Positions 48,974-59,541 of a stretch of 64,000 nucleotides of DNA are shown one piece after another. This stretch comes from Buttiauxella gaviniae ATCC 51604. Its GTDB lineage: Bacteria; Pseudomonadota; Gammaproteobacteria; Enterobacterales; Enterobacteriaceae. The DNA is taken from assembly GCF_001654835.1 (NCBI RefSeq), contig NZ_LXEP01000008.1:62001-126000 (forward strand), given 5' to 3'. The notes under the pieces were generated by a model. It ran no database searches. It was not told the origin of the DNA and worked only from the letters and a program-made list of their open reading frames with translations. The position numbers and the translations under genes are program-made. Each line of letters starts with the position of its first letter. The stretch's first letter is position 1.

Positions 48974-50632
48974 TTATCTCATTAATTTCGCTAACTCCGC
49001 CGTCAGGCTGTCAGCTAACTGACGAACACGGCTGGCATCAAACATCACATACATTCCCGGTGAATAATCATCATGTCGCTGGCAAAAATCCTCCATTTCA
49101 TGTGCCGCGCTGTAGAGCGACTGAATATTGGTGCGGCAGATTTCTCGCATGCTCCAGTTGTTCTCCACGAGCCGCGCATAATGCAGTGTGAAGAAGGCTT
49201 TTTGCGCATAGACAAACACCTCGCAATACAGCGAAAAACCTTGCCATTCCTGCAACCAACGCAACTTTAACGCGGACGGTAAATCCACTTCTCGCGCAAA
49301 AGCCAACGCCTGCTCGCGGGCGATTCTGGCGGCCTGATATGCATCGTCTTTCTCTTTGGCAATCCGCGAGAGATTGTTTGATGAGCCTTCGATATCGTCG
49401 CGGCTAAAATGAATATCTCGCCCGGAGCCGGGCAACCAGTGGTTACGGTTTAATTGCCCGTACAGACTCCATATGGCCTGGCCGTAACTTTCCGGCAGCA
49501 AACTGTGGCGATGGAATACATGGTGGCGGGCATAAATTGCGCTGTATAGCGCCTGTTTCCCCTGGTCGAGCAACTGTTGAAATTGGTTAAAAATTTCCTC
49601 ATCTGGCTGCCAGCCGTAACACTGGTTTAGCCAATAACGCATCATCTGCTCGGTGGTGAGTGAGGGATGATTCCCGGCGAGCATCAAACTGCAACTCACC
49701 AGGTTGCATTCGCTAAGCGTGTTGATAATCCAGTGGTTATCGACGCCTTCCCAACTGATTTTGCATAATGCGCCAGTAATCGCGGGGTTACGCGCCTGGC
49801 ACCAAAGCAAGCGCCCTTGTAATTCATCAATGCGCATAAACGGGAAGTTTCCCCAGCCAACTTCCTCGCCCGCCAGATCGATGTCTATCCATACGTCGCG
49901 CCCGGTGGCTTCAAGTAGCGCAGGATTAGAGGGAAATTCAGGCCAGAATCGCTCGGGTGTCAACTTAATGGACACCGCGACAGACTCAGGCAACGGGGCA
50001 ATCGCCGCCATCACATTTGCGACATCACTGTTGCTTGCCGGGAAAACACGCAAAACCAGGTGCTTGTTTTCACGCTGCATAACATCGCTCATTGCCGCAA
50101 AACAACGGCGGTAAATCATCTCACTGTTGCCTGAGTCAGGTGTCACCCCTTCAAGCCAGTTAGGCGTGGAAATGGGAAGCAGGCTGTCAGTATTGGAAAG
50201 AGCCACCAGCAAACCGGTAAGCGCTGGAATTTGCTGGCAAATAAGGGCAATTTTGTCCGCCAGATATTGGCTCCAGAATGCCAGGTCGAAGCGCACACCT
50301 TTGCGAACATCAAAAAGATGCGGATGGCTAAGTAAAAGATCGGTCTGAAAACTCAGTTCTTTCGCCTGCAAGTAAAAAGCCAGGCCTTTCTGGTGGCAGT
50401 GTTTAGCCAGGCGATTGAGGTAAATGCAGCGTGCGCGTTGCTGGGTGGACAACCTGTCGTTGAATTGATGAGGGGTGTAGTCGGTTGGCGAAACCAGCTT
50501 ATCGAACAGATCAATCTGGCCGACCACCAGAGTGTTAAAAGAGTGAACACAGGCGTAGTCGACAATTTCACAAGCCCGTTCCCAGTTCCAGAATTCCTGA
50601 TTGTTCAACTCCAGCGCGCGCGTTTGCCACAT
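48974..50632 (-). CDS. Unassigned 552-residue protein, possible TIM-barrel glycoside hydrolase
   Basis: I do not recognise the family. The N-terminal 350 residues look like an alternating beta/alpha barrel: FNTLVVGQIDLFDKL, LAFYLQAKELSF, LTGLLVALSNTDSLLPI, KHLVLRVFPASNS, VSIKLTPERFWPEF, DVWIDIDLAGEEVGWGNFPF and AITGALCKISWEGVDNHWII could be successive strands with acidic and aromatic residues at their ends, as in several glycoside hydrolase clans (GH67 came to mind). The last 190 residues are mainly helical. There is no signal peptide. It converges on the GH105 gene, and its own promoter region faces ppk. A role in pectin-oligomer breakdown is suggested by position only. Confidence 0.6.
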   Translation of the reverse strand: MWQTRALELNNQEFWNWERACEIVDYACVHSFNTLVVGQIDLFDKLVSPTDYTPHQFNDRLSTQQRARCIYLNRLAKHCHQKGLAFYLQAKELSFQTDLLLSHPHLFDVRKGVRFDLAFWSQYLADKIALICQQIPALTGLLVALSNTDSLLPISTPNWLEGVTPDSGNSEMIYRRCFAAMSDVMQRENKHLVLRVFPASNSDVANVMAAIAPLPESVAVSIKLTPERFWPEFPSNPALLEATGRDVWIDIDLAGEEVGWGNFPFMRIDELQGRLLWCQARNPAITGALCKISWEGVDNHWIINTLSECNLVSCSLMLAGNHPSLTTEQMMRYWLNQCYGWQPDEEIFNQFQQLLDQGKQALYSAIYARHHVFHRHSLLPESYGQAIWSLYGQLNRNHWLPGSGRDIHFSRDDIEGSSNNLSRIAKEKDDAYQAARIAREQALAFAREVDLPSALKLRWLQEWQGFSLYCEVFVYAQKAFFTLHYARLVENNWSMREICRTNIQSLYSAAHEMEDFCQRHDDYSPGMYVMFDASRVRQLADSLTAELAKLMR

Positions 50633-50821
50633 TCGTTCATTCCTTGAGAAACAAAACGCTATTTTAAATAAAAAACATCCTGTCTTCTGTCTGCCTCCTC
50701 ACAGTGTGTTATGCAGTAAAAACCTGACTTTATGCTCATCGTTGGACATTCCCCGCCAAAGCTCGCCATAATGGCAGACGTGACGGCATTTTAACGTCCA
50801 CGAAAACGCAAGTGAGGGCTA

Positions 50822-52882
50822 ATGGGTCAGGATAAGCTGTACATCGAAAAAGAACTGAGCTGGTTGAATTTTAACGAGCGCGTGCTCCAGGAAGCGGCGG
50901 ATAAAATTAACCCGCTGATCGAGAGAATGCGTTTTCTCGGCATCTATTCGAATAACCTTGATGAATTCTACAAGGTCCGTTTCGCCGAACTTAAACGGCG
51001 CATTCTGATCAGTGAAGAACAAGGTACGGCACCTAATTCGCGCCATTTACTCAATAAAATTCAGGCGCGTGTGCTGAAAGCCGACCAGGAATTTGATGGG
51101 TTGTATAATGATTTGCTGTTGGAAATGGCGCGGAATCAGATCTTCCTGATCAACGAACGCCAGCTTTCGCCAAATCAGCAAAACTGGCTGCGTCATTACT
51201 TCAAACACTATTTGCGCCAGCACATCACACCGATCCTCATCAATAACGAAACCGATCTGGTGCAGTTCCTTAAAGATGATTACACCTATCTGGCGGTTGA
51301 GATTATTCAGGGCGCCGATATCCGTTACGCCCTGCTCGAAATCCCGTCTGATAAAGTACCCCGTTTCGTGAATTTGCCGCCGGAAGCCCCACGTCGCCGC
51401 AAGCCAATGATCCTGCTGGATAACATTCTGCGTTATTGCCTGGATGACATTTTCAAAGGTTTCTTCGATTACGATGCGTTGAACGCCTATTCAATGAAAA
51501 TGACCCGCGATGCAGAATACGACCTGGTGACAGAAATGGAGTCCAGCCTGCTGGAACTGATGTCATCAAGCCTGAAACAACGCCTGACCGCCGAGCCGGT
51601 GCGTTTTGTTTATCAGCGGGATATGCCTGATGCGATGGTCGAAATGCTGCGTAATAAGCTGACTATCACTAACTACGACTCGATTATTCCCGGTGGCCGC
51701 TACCACAATTTTAAAGATTTCATTAGCTTCCCAAATGTTGGCAAAGCCAATTTAATCAACAAACCTCTGCCACGTTTGCGCCATATCTGGTTCGATAAAT
51801 TCCGTAACGGCTTTGATGCAATCCGCAACCGCGACGTGCTGCTTTATTACCCGTACCACACTTTTGAACACGTGCTGGAACTGCTGCGCCAGGCCTCGTT
51901 CGACCCGAGTGTACTGGCGATTAAAATCAATATTTACCGCGTGGCGAAAGACTCGCGCATTATTGAGTCGATGATTCACGCCGCGCACAACGGCAAGAAA
52001 GTGACCGTGGTGGTTGAGTTACAGGCGCGGTTTGACGAAGAAGCCAATATTCACTGGGCGAAACGCCTGACCGAAGCGGGCGTGCACGTTATCTTCTCAG
52101 CCCCTGGCCTGAAGATTCACGCCAAATTATTCCTGATTTCCCGTAAAGAAGGCGAAGAAGTGGTGCGTTATGCCCACATCGGTACCGGTAATTTTAACGA
52201 GAAAACCGCCCGTCTTTATACCGACTATTCCTTGCTGACCTGCGATGCGCGCATCACCAACGAAGTACGCCGCGTATTTAACTTTATCGAAAACCCTTAT
52301 CGACCGGTGACATTCGAACATCTGATGGTTTCACCACAGAACTCACGCCGCCTGCTTTACGATTTGGTCGATAAAGAAATTGCCAATGCGCAGAACAGCG
52401 TACCGTCTGGCATTACTCTTAAACTCAATAACCTGGTCGATAAAGGGCTGGTAGACAGGCTGTATGCTGCGTCAAGCTCGGGTGTGAAGGTGAATTTGCT
52501 GGTGCGCGGAATGTGCTCGCTTATCCCAAATCTGGAGGGGATCAGCGATAACATTCGGGTTATCAGTATCGTTGACCGTTATCTCGAGCACGATCGCGTA
52601 TATGTGTTTGAAAATGGCGGCGACAAAAAAGTGTTTCTTTCCTCTGCCGACTGGATGACTCGCAACATTGATTATCGCATCGAGGTGGCCGTTGCTATTC
52701 TCGACCCGCGCCTGAAACAACGGGTGCTGGATATCATTGAAATACTGTTCAGTGATACGGTAAAAGCGCGCTACATCGACAAAGAACTGAGTAATCGTTA
52801 TGTGCCGCGCGGCAACCGCCGTAAGGTACGCTCGCAGCTGGCAATTTACGATTACATTAAATCTCTTGAACAATCTGAATAA
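50822..52882 (+). CDS. ppk: Polyphosphate kinase
   Basis: Makes inorganic polyphosphate from ATP. 686 residues against 688 in E. coli. The N-terminal domain starts [20 protein letters not shown]; the phospholipase-D-like catalytic part has [20 protein letters not shown] with the autophosphorylated histidine (about H433), [20 protein letters not shown] and a second HxK-type region in [20 protein letters not shown]. ppx follows after 40 bp in the usual ppk-ppx operon. I looked for a Pho box upstream and could not support one. Confidence 0.97.
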   Translation: MGQDKLYIEKELSWLNFNERVLQEAADKINPLIERMRFLGIYSNNLDEFYKVRFAELKRRILISEEQGTAPNSRHLLNKIQARVLKADQEFDGLYNDLLLEMARNQIFLINERQLSPNQQNWLRHYFKHYLRQHITPILINNETDLVQFLKDDYTYLAVEIIQGADIRYALLEIPSDKVPRFVNLPPEAPRRRKPMILLDNILRYCLDDIFKGFFDYDALNAYSMKMTRDAEYDLVTEMESSLLELMSSSLKQRLTAEPVRFVYQRDMPDAMVEMLRNKLTITNYDSIIPGGRYHNFKDFISFPNVGKANLINKPLPRLRHIWFDKFRNGFDAIRNRDVLLYYPYHTFEHVLELLRQASFDPSVLAIKINIYRVAKDSRIIESMIHAAHNGKKVTVVVELQARFDEEANIHWAKRLTEAGVHVIFSAPGLKIHAKLFLISRKEGEEVVRYAHIGTGNFNEKTARLYTDYSLLTCDARITNEVRRVFNFIENPYRPVTFEHLMVSPQNSRRLLYDLVDKEIANAQNSVPSGITLKLNNLVDKGLVDRLYAASSSGVKVNLLVRGMCSLIPNLEGISDNIRVISIVDRYLEHDRVYVFENGGDKKVFLSSADWMTRNIDYRIEVAVAILDPRLKQRVLDIIEILFSDTVKARYIDKELSNRYVPRGNRRKVRSQLAIYDYIKSLEQSE

Positions 52883-52922
52883 CGCACTATGTCGACTATA
52901 AAACTATGTTGATGACAAAAAC

Positions 52923-54464
52923 ATGCCGATAAAAAAACATGCTCCACGGCCGCAAGAGTTCGCAGCGGTAGACCTTGGCTCGAACAGTTTCCACATGGTT
53001 ATCGCGCGTGTGGTAGATGGCGCAATGCAAATCATTGGTCGTCTGAAACAACGTGTCCATTTAGCCGATGGTCTGAATGCTGAGAACGAGTTAAGCGAAG
53101 AAGCGATAGAGCGTGGGCTGTCGTGCCTTGCGTTATTTGCTGAACGTCTTCAGGGGTTCTCCGCGGAAAACGTCTGTATCGTGGGTACTCACAGTTTACG
53201 CCTGGCCGTAAATGCCGAAGAGTTCCTTAAGCGCGCTGAGCAGGTTATCCCCTTCCCGATTGAAATTATTTCCGGTAACGAAGAAGCGCGTCTGATTTTC
53301 ATGGGTGTAGAACATACCCAGCCGGAAAAAGGCCGCAAACTGGTTATTGATATTGGTGGTGGCTCAACCGAACTGGTAATTGGTGAGGATTTCGAGCCAA
53401 TGCTGGTCGAAAGCCGCCGCATGGGTTGTGTGAGCTTCGCACAAAACTTCTTCCCAAAAGGGAATATCAACCCGGAAAACTTTAAACGCGCTCGCCTCGC
53501 AGCTGTGCAGAAGCTGGAAAACCTCTCCTGGCAGTACCGCTTACAGGGCTGGAATGTTGCGATGGGGGCCTCTGGCACCATCAAAGCGGCGCATGAAGTG
53601 CTGGTCAACATGGGTGAAAAGGACGGGATTATCACCCCTGAACGCCTGGAAATGCTGCGTGATGAAGTGCTGAAGTATAAGAGTTTCAGCACTATGAGCC
53701 TGCCGGGATTATCGGAAGAACGTAAAGCCGTGTTTGTACCAGGCCTTGCGATTCTCTGTGGTGTTTTCGACTCGCTGGCAATTCGAGAGTTACGTCTGTC
53801 TGACGGAGCTCTGCGCGAAGGTGTTCTGTATGAAATGGAGGGTCGTTTCCGCCATCAGGATATTCGTATTCGCACCGCGCAAAGTCTGGCAAACCAGTAC
53901 AATATCGACAGTGATCAGGCTAAACGTGTACTGACAACGACTGAGCATATCTATCAACAGTGGGAAGTACAAAACCCAAAACAAGCTAATCCGCAAATGG
54001 CCGCCCTGTTGAAATGGTCAGCGATGTTGCACGAGGTTGGACTGAATATTAACCATAGTGGGCTACATCGCCACTCGGCTTATATCCTGCAACACAGCAA
54101 CTTGCCTGGCTTTAATCAAGAGCAACAAATGCTCATCTCTTCGCTGGTGCGCTATCACCGCAAAGCGGTAAAAATCGATGACCTGCCACGATTTACGCTG
54201 TTTAAGAAAAAGCAGTTCCTACCGCTAATTCAAATTCTGCGCCTGGGCGTGTTACTGAATAATCAACGTCAGGCAACAACCACTCCGCCGACATTGGTGT
54301 TAGAAACTGATGAGCACAAATGGACACTGCGTTTCCCACATGACTGGTTCAGCCTGAACACTTTGGTATTGCTCGATTTAGAGCGCGAACAGCAGTATTG
54401 GGATAACACACCAGGCTGGAAGCTTAAGATTGAAGAAGAAGCCAGCCCGAACACCACCGCCTGA
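52923..54464 (+). CDS. ppx: Exopolyphosphatase
   Basis: Hydrolyses polyphosphate from the ends and, in E. coli, pppGpp. 513 residues, the E. coli length. The ASKHA-fold phosphate loops are [17 protein letters not shown] (about 14-30) and [17 protein letters not shown] (about 141-157); [15 protein letters not shown] carries the catalytic glutamate (near E121). The C-terminal half has an HD-like helical domain ([20 protein letters not shown]). It is 40 bp after ppk and ends at a terminator shared with pdeF. Confidence 0.97.
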   Translation: MPIKKHAPRPQEFAAVDLGSNSFHMVIARVVDGAMQIIGRLKQRVHLADGLNAENELSEEAIERGLSCLALFAERLQGFSAENVCIVGTHSLRLAVNAEEFLKRAEQVIPFPIEIISGNEEARLIFMGVEHTQPEKGRKLVIDIGGGSTELVIGEDFEPMLVESRRMGCVSFAQNFFPKGNINPENFKRARLAAVQKLENLSWQYRLQGWNVAMGASGTIKAAHEVLVNMGEKDGIITPERLEMLRDEVLKYKSFSTMSLPGLSEERKAVFVPGLAILCGVFDSLAIRELRLSDGALREGVLYEMEGRFRHQDIRIRTAQSLANQYNIDSDQAKRVLTTTEHIYQQWEVQNPKQANPQMAALLKWSAMLHEVGLNINHSGLHRHSAYILQHSNLPGFNQEQQMLISSLVRYHRKAVKIDDLPRFTLFKKKQFLPLIQILRLGVLLNNQRQATTTPPTLVLETDEHKWTLRFPHDWFSLNTLVLLDLEREQQYWDNTPGWKLKIEEEASPNTTA

Positions 54465-54474
54465 TTATTTACTC

Positions 54475-54502
54475 AACCAAACGCCCATCAGGGCGTTTGG
54501 TT
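54475..54502. terminator. Terminator between ppx and pdeF
   Basis: AACCAAACGCCC and GGGCGTTTGGTT pair over 12 bp around ATCA, beginning 10 bases after the ppx stop and touching the pdeF stop. It can serve both directions. Confidence 0.85.
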
Positions 54503-56744
54503 ATTCGGTATCTCGATTTTCCTGAATGACAAGCTTCTCGAGCAAAAGCGGCCGTCCAACCAAATACCCTTGTATGTAATCAATCCCCAGACTTTGCACC
54601 GCTGCCTTGACCGCCTCGCTTTCAACATATTCGGCAACCAACTGCATCTTTTTCATCCGTGCTAATTGGCAGATTGAATCAACAATTTGATAATCCAGAC
54701 TACTGGTTAGTATATTCCGGATAAAACTACCGTCAATTTTCAGGATATCCGCGCTAATATCTTTCAGCCGCGCATAGCTGGCATACCCTGTACCAAAATC
54801 ATCAATAGCAATCCGACAGCCCATATTTTGCAACATAGTCAAAGTCGCGTTAGCTTGCTCAAGATTGGTTAATGAATTGCTTTCGGTGACTTCGAAAATA
54901 AGCTGCCAGGGTTCAATTTTGTAACGCTCAAGTAGATGTTTCACTTCGCTCGCAAACTGCAAACGCCCTACAGAAGCGGGTGTGAGGTTGATGGAGAAAC
55001 GGCTTCCGGGAAGTTGTTTTCGATACTTGCTCATGAACTCAAGCGTTGCTTCTAACACCCATTTATCGATTTTAGAAGACAAGCCAAACTCATGTGCCAC
55101 CGGCAAAAACGCATCGGGCATAAACATCGCATCCCCGTCGTTATCCCCTTTCATACGCAGCAAGATTTCATGATAAGAGTCACCACGAATCCCTTCGATA
55201 CGTTGCGCCATCAAGATGAAATTCCCTGAATCAATGGCGACTTGCAGGCGATTCATCATCGCCACTTTCTTTCTTACCGCATTCTGCACATGGTTTGTGC
55301 CTTGCTGCTGCAAGCTTTCAGGCTTTGATGTCGAAAGCGACAAATCAGCCATGGTACTAAGCTCACCTAACAGGAAGTAAATATGGGTGACAGGTTGGCG
55401 AACATAGCAAAAGCTGATGCCTACTTGTGGCTGCATCGGCATACCATCCCACATAAAGCGGAACTGCTTAACGCGATGGTCAAGGGCGTCGATACGCTCA
55501 TGATAAGAGTCATAGTTCAACCGAACTGCCAGCTCATGTCCAGACAAGTGATAGGCCCGTTCGTTGGCGGTTAATATCGGATGCAGATATTCATTGAGCT
55601 GCTGCTTGTATTGGATACGAAGTTGCACTCCGTAATTTCGACCTAAAAGCTCAAGTTCGGGCACGCGTAGAAAAGCCAGAGCTGAACACGGATAACGAGA
55701 TAAGTCGCGATTAAGCGCGCGCAAATTGGGCATTTGAACGATGGGGTCGATAAAAGCAACACGGCGCGCCTTGCTATGCAGAAAACGCTGGCGAGTAGTG
55801 ACAACAGCCATCAAATAGATGGTGATAGAGAACACAGCATAACAGGATGAGGCTATGGCCAGATGGAGTTGAAAGCCCATATATGGCGGCAAATAGTTAT
55901 GAAAACCGCTGCACAGGATCGTCAGTATCACCGCCCATGACATGGTGATAAACAGAAAACCAAAGCGCATCGCGCCCCATAACATTAGCGGTAGAATCAG
56001 CGTTAAGGTGTAATCCGTTGTGAAAATGGTGCTGAAATCATTTATGGGTAACAGCAGCAGACTAACTAATACGATGACCAACCCAGCCCATAGCGTAATC
56101 TCGACTTTGGTCACGCCCGACTGCATTTGAGCCTTCATCCGCGAGAAAAATGAAAACATAAAGCGTGGATTTCGGAACATACGAATGACGGAGTAAAAGA
56201 AAGGCATCCCCGTCAAACAACCAATCAGCACCGCCTGAAAATTAATTAATGTCCGGGTGTGGAGAGGGTTTTCCGCACCGATATTGTTGGATACATCATA
56301 CCAACCGAAGAAAACCCCCATCTGATAGATAACTAAAAACGTTACAGAGTTAACTAATACCAACCACAACATGCGCTGCCCTGTAAGTTTGATAGCACCA
56401 AACATCACTGAGCCACGCCGTGGAACGAAAATACGGTAGCCACCCCAACTGATCGTGATTGGGACGATAAAGTGAACCACTGCCAGTAATGCAGCAATTT
56501 CGCCTTTTAGAGGGACATATCGGAGGAGTAACGCAACAATAATTCCCGGCAGTGCTGCCCAACCGAAAACCACCATAAATGCTGTCATTAGCCCAAGTGG
56601 CACATAGACGAGAAATACTCGCCCCCCGTCCATGACGGTATGGGCATTACACCATTCGGCTATAGGAAAAAGTAGACTCGGCAGCACCAAAGGAAGTGCC
56701 CACCATTGATTTTTATATTTGTTATACCAGCTTGCCAGATGCAT
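54501..56744 (-). CDS. pdeF: Cyclic-di-GMP phosphodiesterase PdeF (YfgF)
   Basis: 747 residues, the length of E. coli YfgF/PdeF. The N-terminal 310 residues carry about eight membrane segments (MASE1-type sensor). A degenerate GGDEF-like domain follows (FIDPIVQMPNLRALNRDLSR, about 330-349), without the GGDEF motif (LSGHELAVRL). The EAL domain has YHEILLRMKGDNDG in the position of the ExLxR motif, NLTPASVGRLQF, FEVTESNSLTNLEQ and IAIDDFGTGYASYARLKD, so the main metal and catalytic residues are present and activity is expected. In E. coli this enzyme is linked to anaerobic growth and peroxide sensitivity. Confidence 0.94.
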   Translation of the reverse strand: MHLASWYNKYKNQWWALPLVLPSLLFPIAEWCNAHTVMDGGRVFLVYVPLGLMTAFMVVFGWAALPGIIVALLLRYVPLKGEIAALLAVVHFIVPITISWGGYRIFVPRRGSVMFGAIKLTGQRMLWLVLVNSVTFLVIYQMGVFFGWYDVSNNIGAENPLHTRTLINFQAVLIGCLTGMPFFYSVIRMFRNPRFMFSFFSRMKAQMQSGVTKVEITLWAGLVIVLVSLLLLPINDFSTIFTTDYTLTLILPLMLWGAMRFGFLFITMSWAVILTILCSGFHNYLPPYMGFQLHLAIASSCYAVFSITIYLMAVVTTRQRFLHSKARRVAFIDPIVQMPNLRALNRDLSRYPCSALAFLRVPELELLGRNYGVQLRIQYKQQLNEYLHPILTANERAYHLSGHELAVRLNYDSYHERIDALDHRVKQFRFMWDGMPMQPQVGISFCYVRQPVTHIYFLLGELSTMADLSLSTSKPESLQQQGTNHVQNAVRKKVAMMNRLQVAIDSGNFILMAQRIEGIRGDSYHEILLRMKGDNDGDAMFMPDAFLPVAHEFGLSSKIDKWVLEATLEFMSKYRKQLPGSRFSINLTPASVGRLQFASEVKHLLERYKIEPWQLIFEVTESNSLTNLEQANATLTMLQNMGCRIAIDDFGTGYASYARLKDISADILKIDGSFIRNILTSSLDYQIVDSICQLARMKKMQLVAEYVESEAVKAAVQSLGIDYIQGYLVGRPLLLEKLVIQENRDTE

Positions 56745-57092
56745 TAATTATCGCCAAGAACCCTGTCGTCCAGCTCGGGTAAGTTTCGAACAGGCTTCCA
56801 ACCTGGCCGATAAAACCATATCGCTATGGAATAGAGTGCAGATTCTAGTTAGGGATGGAGTTACAAAGATGATCTTAATCAATTTCTTGATGGAGATTAA
56901 AGTCCAAAAGTGAATAATTCAAAAAAATAACTGTAGATATACTAATCAACTAATATTAAGAAATGTTTATATAACAGGGAGAAATGATTTAGTACGTTAT
57001 TCACCGATGACCCGCAATTGACCTTAGGGCATCACTGTGTATAAATATCCCCGTCGCCCGCAGTTGACGGGCAAACATCAAGGATCATTTGC
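56745..57092. other. Intergenic region between pdeF and yfgG
   Basis: 348 bp holding the divergent pdeF and yfgG promoters. The middle (56890-57000) is AT-rich. A GCCCG/CGGGC hairpin lies at 57057-57073, in the likely yfgG leader. A 14-codon frame (MILINFLMEIKVQK) near 56869 has a GGAG eight bases upstream but no known counterpart. Confidence 0.4.
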
Positions 57093-57281
57093 GTGACACA
57101 GGTTACGAGTATGCGAAGACGACATAAGTTTAACAATCGTATGACCCGCATTATTCTGCTCATCAGTTTTCTCTTCCTTTTCGGCCGTTTTGTCTATTCT
57201 GCCATCGGTGCCTGGTACCATCATCAGGACAAAGTAGAAGCACAACAAAGCAGCCTGTCAGTGGATAGCACTAACCGGTAA
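57093..57281 (+). CDS. yfgG: Small membrane protein YfgG
   Basis: 62 residues, against 63 in E. coli. It starts at a GTG after AAGGATCATTTGC. The basic N-terminus (SMRRRHKFNNRMTR) precedes one membrane helix (IILLISFLFLFGRFVYSAIG, about 19-38) and a short polar tail with EAQQSSLSVDS, as in E. coli. I recall that E. coli yfgG has been tied to nickel and cobalt tolerance; the mechanism is not clear. In E. coli yfgH and yfgI follow; here they do not. Confidence 0.88.
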   Translation: MTQVTSMRRRHKFNNRMTRIILLISFLFLFGRFVYSAIGAWYHHQDKVEAQQSSLSVDSTNR

Positions 57282-57354
57282 CGCCTTCTTTTAATTAAAA
57301 ATTATAACACTGATAACTGCCAGTGGGATTTGTCACGCCTATTACCCGGCCGAT

Positions 57355-58266
57355 TTATTCATTATCCAACCAGTTGATGAAAAATTCGCTGAACATGGAA
57401 ACCTGTAATGGCTGAAAGCGGCGCTGTGGATAAACAAACTGTAGCCCCACCTGTTTTTTGTCGTGCCTGCTAAAGCCAATGAAACTGTCTGCCAACAACA
57501 CTTTCAGCCGCCCTTGTTCAACATCGCGTTTAACATCCCACCAGGATTTACTGGCAATACCGGCCCCGGCCAGCACCCACTGGCGCAAAAGTGCACCGTC
57601 GTCACACACCATGGCAGGTGTAACGCGTGCACTTTGCATTTCCCCTTCAGCCTCAAAGCGCCATTCATTCATCAGCGTTCCACGACGCTCCATCACCAGG
57701 CAGCGATGTCCGGCCAGATCTTGCACTGAATGCGGTTCCCTATGGGTATGAAGGTAAGCCGGAGATGCCACCAGCACGCGATAGTTCTGCCTGATGACTT
57801 TCGTTACCAGATTGCTGTCCGGCAGGTTACCAAAACGAATGCTCATATCGAGCCGTAAAGAAATCAAATCCACCACATCTTCGCTGAGATACAACGAACT
57901 TTTAACTTCCGGGTGCTGACGGGAAAAATCGAGTAACGCAGGTGATAAATACTGACGCCCAAAATCAGACGGCGCTGCAATCCGTAGCGTGCCACTCAGA
58001 ATGCCCTCTTTCTGCATCAATTTCGATTCGGCCAGCTCTACTTCCTCAAGCACACGCAGAGCGGCGTAGTAAAACTCCTCACCGCTCCGCGTCAATGCTA
58101 TGGCCCGTGTCGAACGGTTAAAAAAGCGTGTCTGATAGCGTTCCTCTAATGCTTTTAGTCGCGTAGTCATGGTAGCAGGCGACAAATTCATCCGCCTTCC
58201 CGCCGCCGCCAGTCCACCGGCATCAACCACGGCCACCAGCAAGGTCATATCTTCGAGCTTACCCAT
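57355..58266 (-). CDS. LysR-family regulator
   Basis: 303 residues from the ATG at 58266. The winged helix is MTLLVAVVDAGGLAAAGRRM then NLSPATMTTRLKALEERYQT (about 7-47), and the rest is the periplasmic-binding-protein-like effector domain (SGTLRIAAPSDFGRQYLSPA, about 90-109). It is divergent from an alkene reductase gene with 101 bp between, the classic LysR arrangement, so it probably controls that gene and perhaps itself. It resembles the DhcR/AaeR-type subgroup. No ortholog occurs at this place in E. coli. An upstream TTG start is possible but weaker. Confidence 0.85.
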   Translation of the reverse strand: MGKLEDMTLLVAVVDAGGLAAAGRRMNLSPATMTTRLKALEERYQTRFFNRSTRAIALTRSGEEFYYAALRVLEEVELAESKLMQKEGILSGTLRIAAPSDFGRQYLSPALLDFSRQHPEVKSSLYLSEDVVDLISLRLDMSIRFGNLPDSNLVTKVIRQNYRVLVASPAYLHTHREPHSVQDLAGHRCLVMERRGTLMNEWRFEAEGEMQSARVTPAMVCDDGALLRQWVLAGAGIASKSWWDVKRDVEQGRLKVLLADSFIGFSRHDKKQVGLQFVYPQRRFQPLQVSMFSEFFINWLDNE

Positions 58267-58367
58267 TATTCTAATTTCCTGAATAGACAATCAGATTTCA
58301 ATGCCATTATCAAAACGACAAGCAGGACGTAAAGTCAAGGCATCATAATTATCTCGGAGTCGAAGAA

Positions 58368-59477
58368 ATGAAATCACGTCACCTGTTTGAGACCTCTCGT
58401 GTAGGGTCAGTTGAAACCCGTAGCCGTATTGTTATGGCGCCGATGACGCGTTCTCGCTCCGCACAGCCGGGTAATATCCCTACGTCGATGATGGCGAAGT
58501 ATTACCAACAACGTGCCAGTGCCGGACTTATCATTACCGAAGCGACACAAATTTCGCCACAAGGTCAGGGTTATTCCTGGACGCCGGGTATTCACTCCCC
58601 AGAACAAATCAGCGGCTGGCGCCTGGTGACCGATGCCGTTCATCAGGTTGGCGGGAAAATCTTCTCGCAGCTGTGGCACGTTGGCCGCATGTCCCATGAA
58701 AGTTTTCACGCTGATGGCAAACCCGTCGCACCTTCTGCACTGGCACCCGATGCGCAAGTTTGGGTCGTGGGCGAAGACGGTGTAGGCCGAATGGTAGACA
58801 GCCCTGTTCCGCGTGAATTAACGCATGAAGATATTGGCCAGGTGATTGCCGACTATCGCCAGGCGGCGCTCAATGCCATTGACGCGGGTTTCGACGGTGT
58901 AGAGGTTCATGGTGGCAACGGGTATTTGATTGACCAATTCCTGCGCCGCAGCTCCAACAAACGCACCGATGAATACGGTGGCAGCCTGGCAAACCGCGTG
59001 CGTTTTGCGCAAGAAGTGCTGGAAGCCATTAGCGATGCCATTGGTGCAGACAGAACCGGTATTCGCCTGGCTCCATTTATTACTCAGCGTGGAATGGACG
59101 ACCCGCAGGCTATTGAAGCGATTCTGGCACTGGCGGCCTGGTGTGAGCAAAAAGGCATTGCCTTTATCCATCTGGCGGAAGCCGACTGGGATGACGCACC
59201 GCAAGTACCGTACGAGTTCCGTGAAACGCTTCGGGCAACATTCAGTGGTGCCATAATCGTGGCGGGGAATTACACCCAGGAGAAAGCAGAAAAATTCCTC
59301 GCGGCAGGTATCGTGGATCTGGTTGCCTTTGGCCGCCCGTTTGTTGCCAACCCTGATTTCCCGCGCCGCCTTGAGGAAAACTTGCCGCTGGCATCTATTA
59401 GCAATCACGCGGCACTGTTTGGCGGCAAAGAAGCGGGTTATACCGACTATCCGGTGTGGTCTTCGGACGAAGTATAA
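58368..59477 (+). CDS. Old-yellow-enzyme alkene reductase
   Basis: 369-residue FMN-dependent TIM-barrel reductase of the NemA/OYE group, which uses NADPH to reduce activated C=C bonds and nitro compounds. RIVMAPMTRSRS (about 20-31) is the N-terminal FMN contact, GVEVHGGNGYLIDQFLRRSS contains the substrate-binding H and N (about H182 and N185), NKRTDEYGGSLANRVRF the catalytic tyrosine region (about Y197), and VDLVAFGRPFVANPDFPRRL the C-terminal flavin-phosphate site. It is divergent from the LysR gene; a thioredoxin-fold gene follows 64 bp later. It is a paralogue and not NemA itself, judging by context. Confidence 0.9.
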   Translation: MKSRHLFETSRVGSVETRSRIVMAPMTRSRSAQPGNIPTSMMAKYYQQRASAGLIITEATQISPQGQGYSWTPGIHSPEQISGWRLVTDAVHQVGGKIFSQLWHVGRMSHESFHADGKPVAPSALAPDAQVWVVGEDGVGRMVDSPVPRELTHEDIGQVIADYRQAALNAIDAGFDGVEVHGGNGYLIDQFLRRSSNKRTDEYGGSLANRVRFAQEVLEAISDAIGADRTGIRLAPFITQRGMDDPQAIEAILALAAWCEQKGIAFIHLAEADWDDAPQVPYEFRETLRATFSGAIIVAGNYTQEKAEKFLAAGIVDLVAFGRPFVANPDFPRRLEENLPLASISNHAALFGGKEAGYTDYPVWSSDEV

Positions 59478-59541
59478 ATCCGTTCAATATCTGATAAGTT
59501 GTTTCGCATACCAACGCTGAAAACACAATAAAGGGATCACT

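Noticed and set aside
50633-50680. GAAAC...TTT segment resembling a KdgR box before the 552-residue gene
   Set aside because: Only one half matches; an AT-rich promoter would give this by chance.
56869-56913. 14-codon frame MILINFLMEIKVQK with a GGAG upstream
   Set aside because: No known homologue, and in AT-rich DNA such a frame with a purine-rich leader is common. Unlike ypfM there is no conservation to support it.
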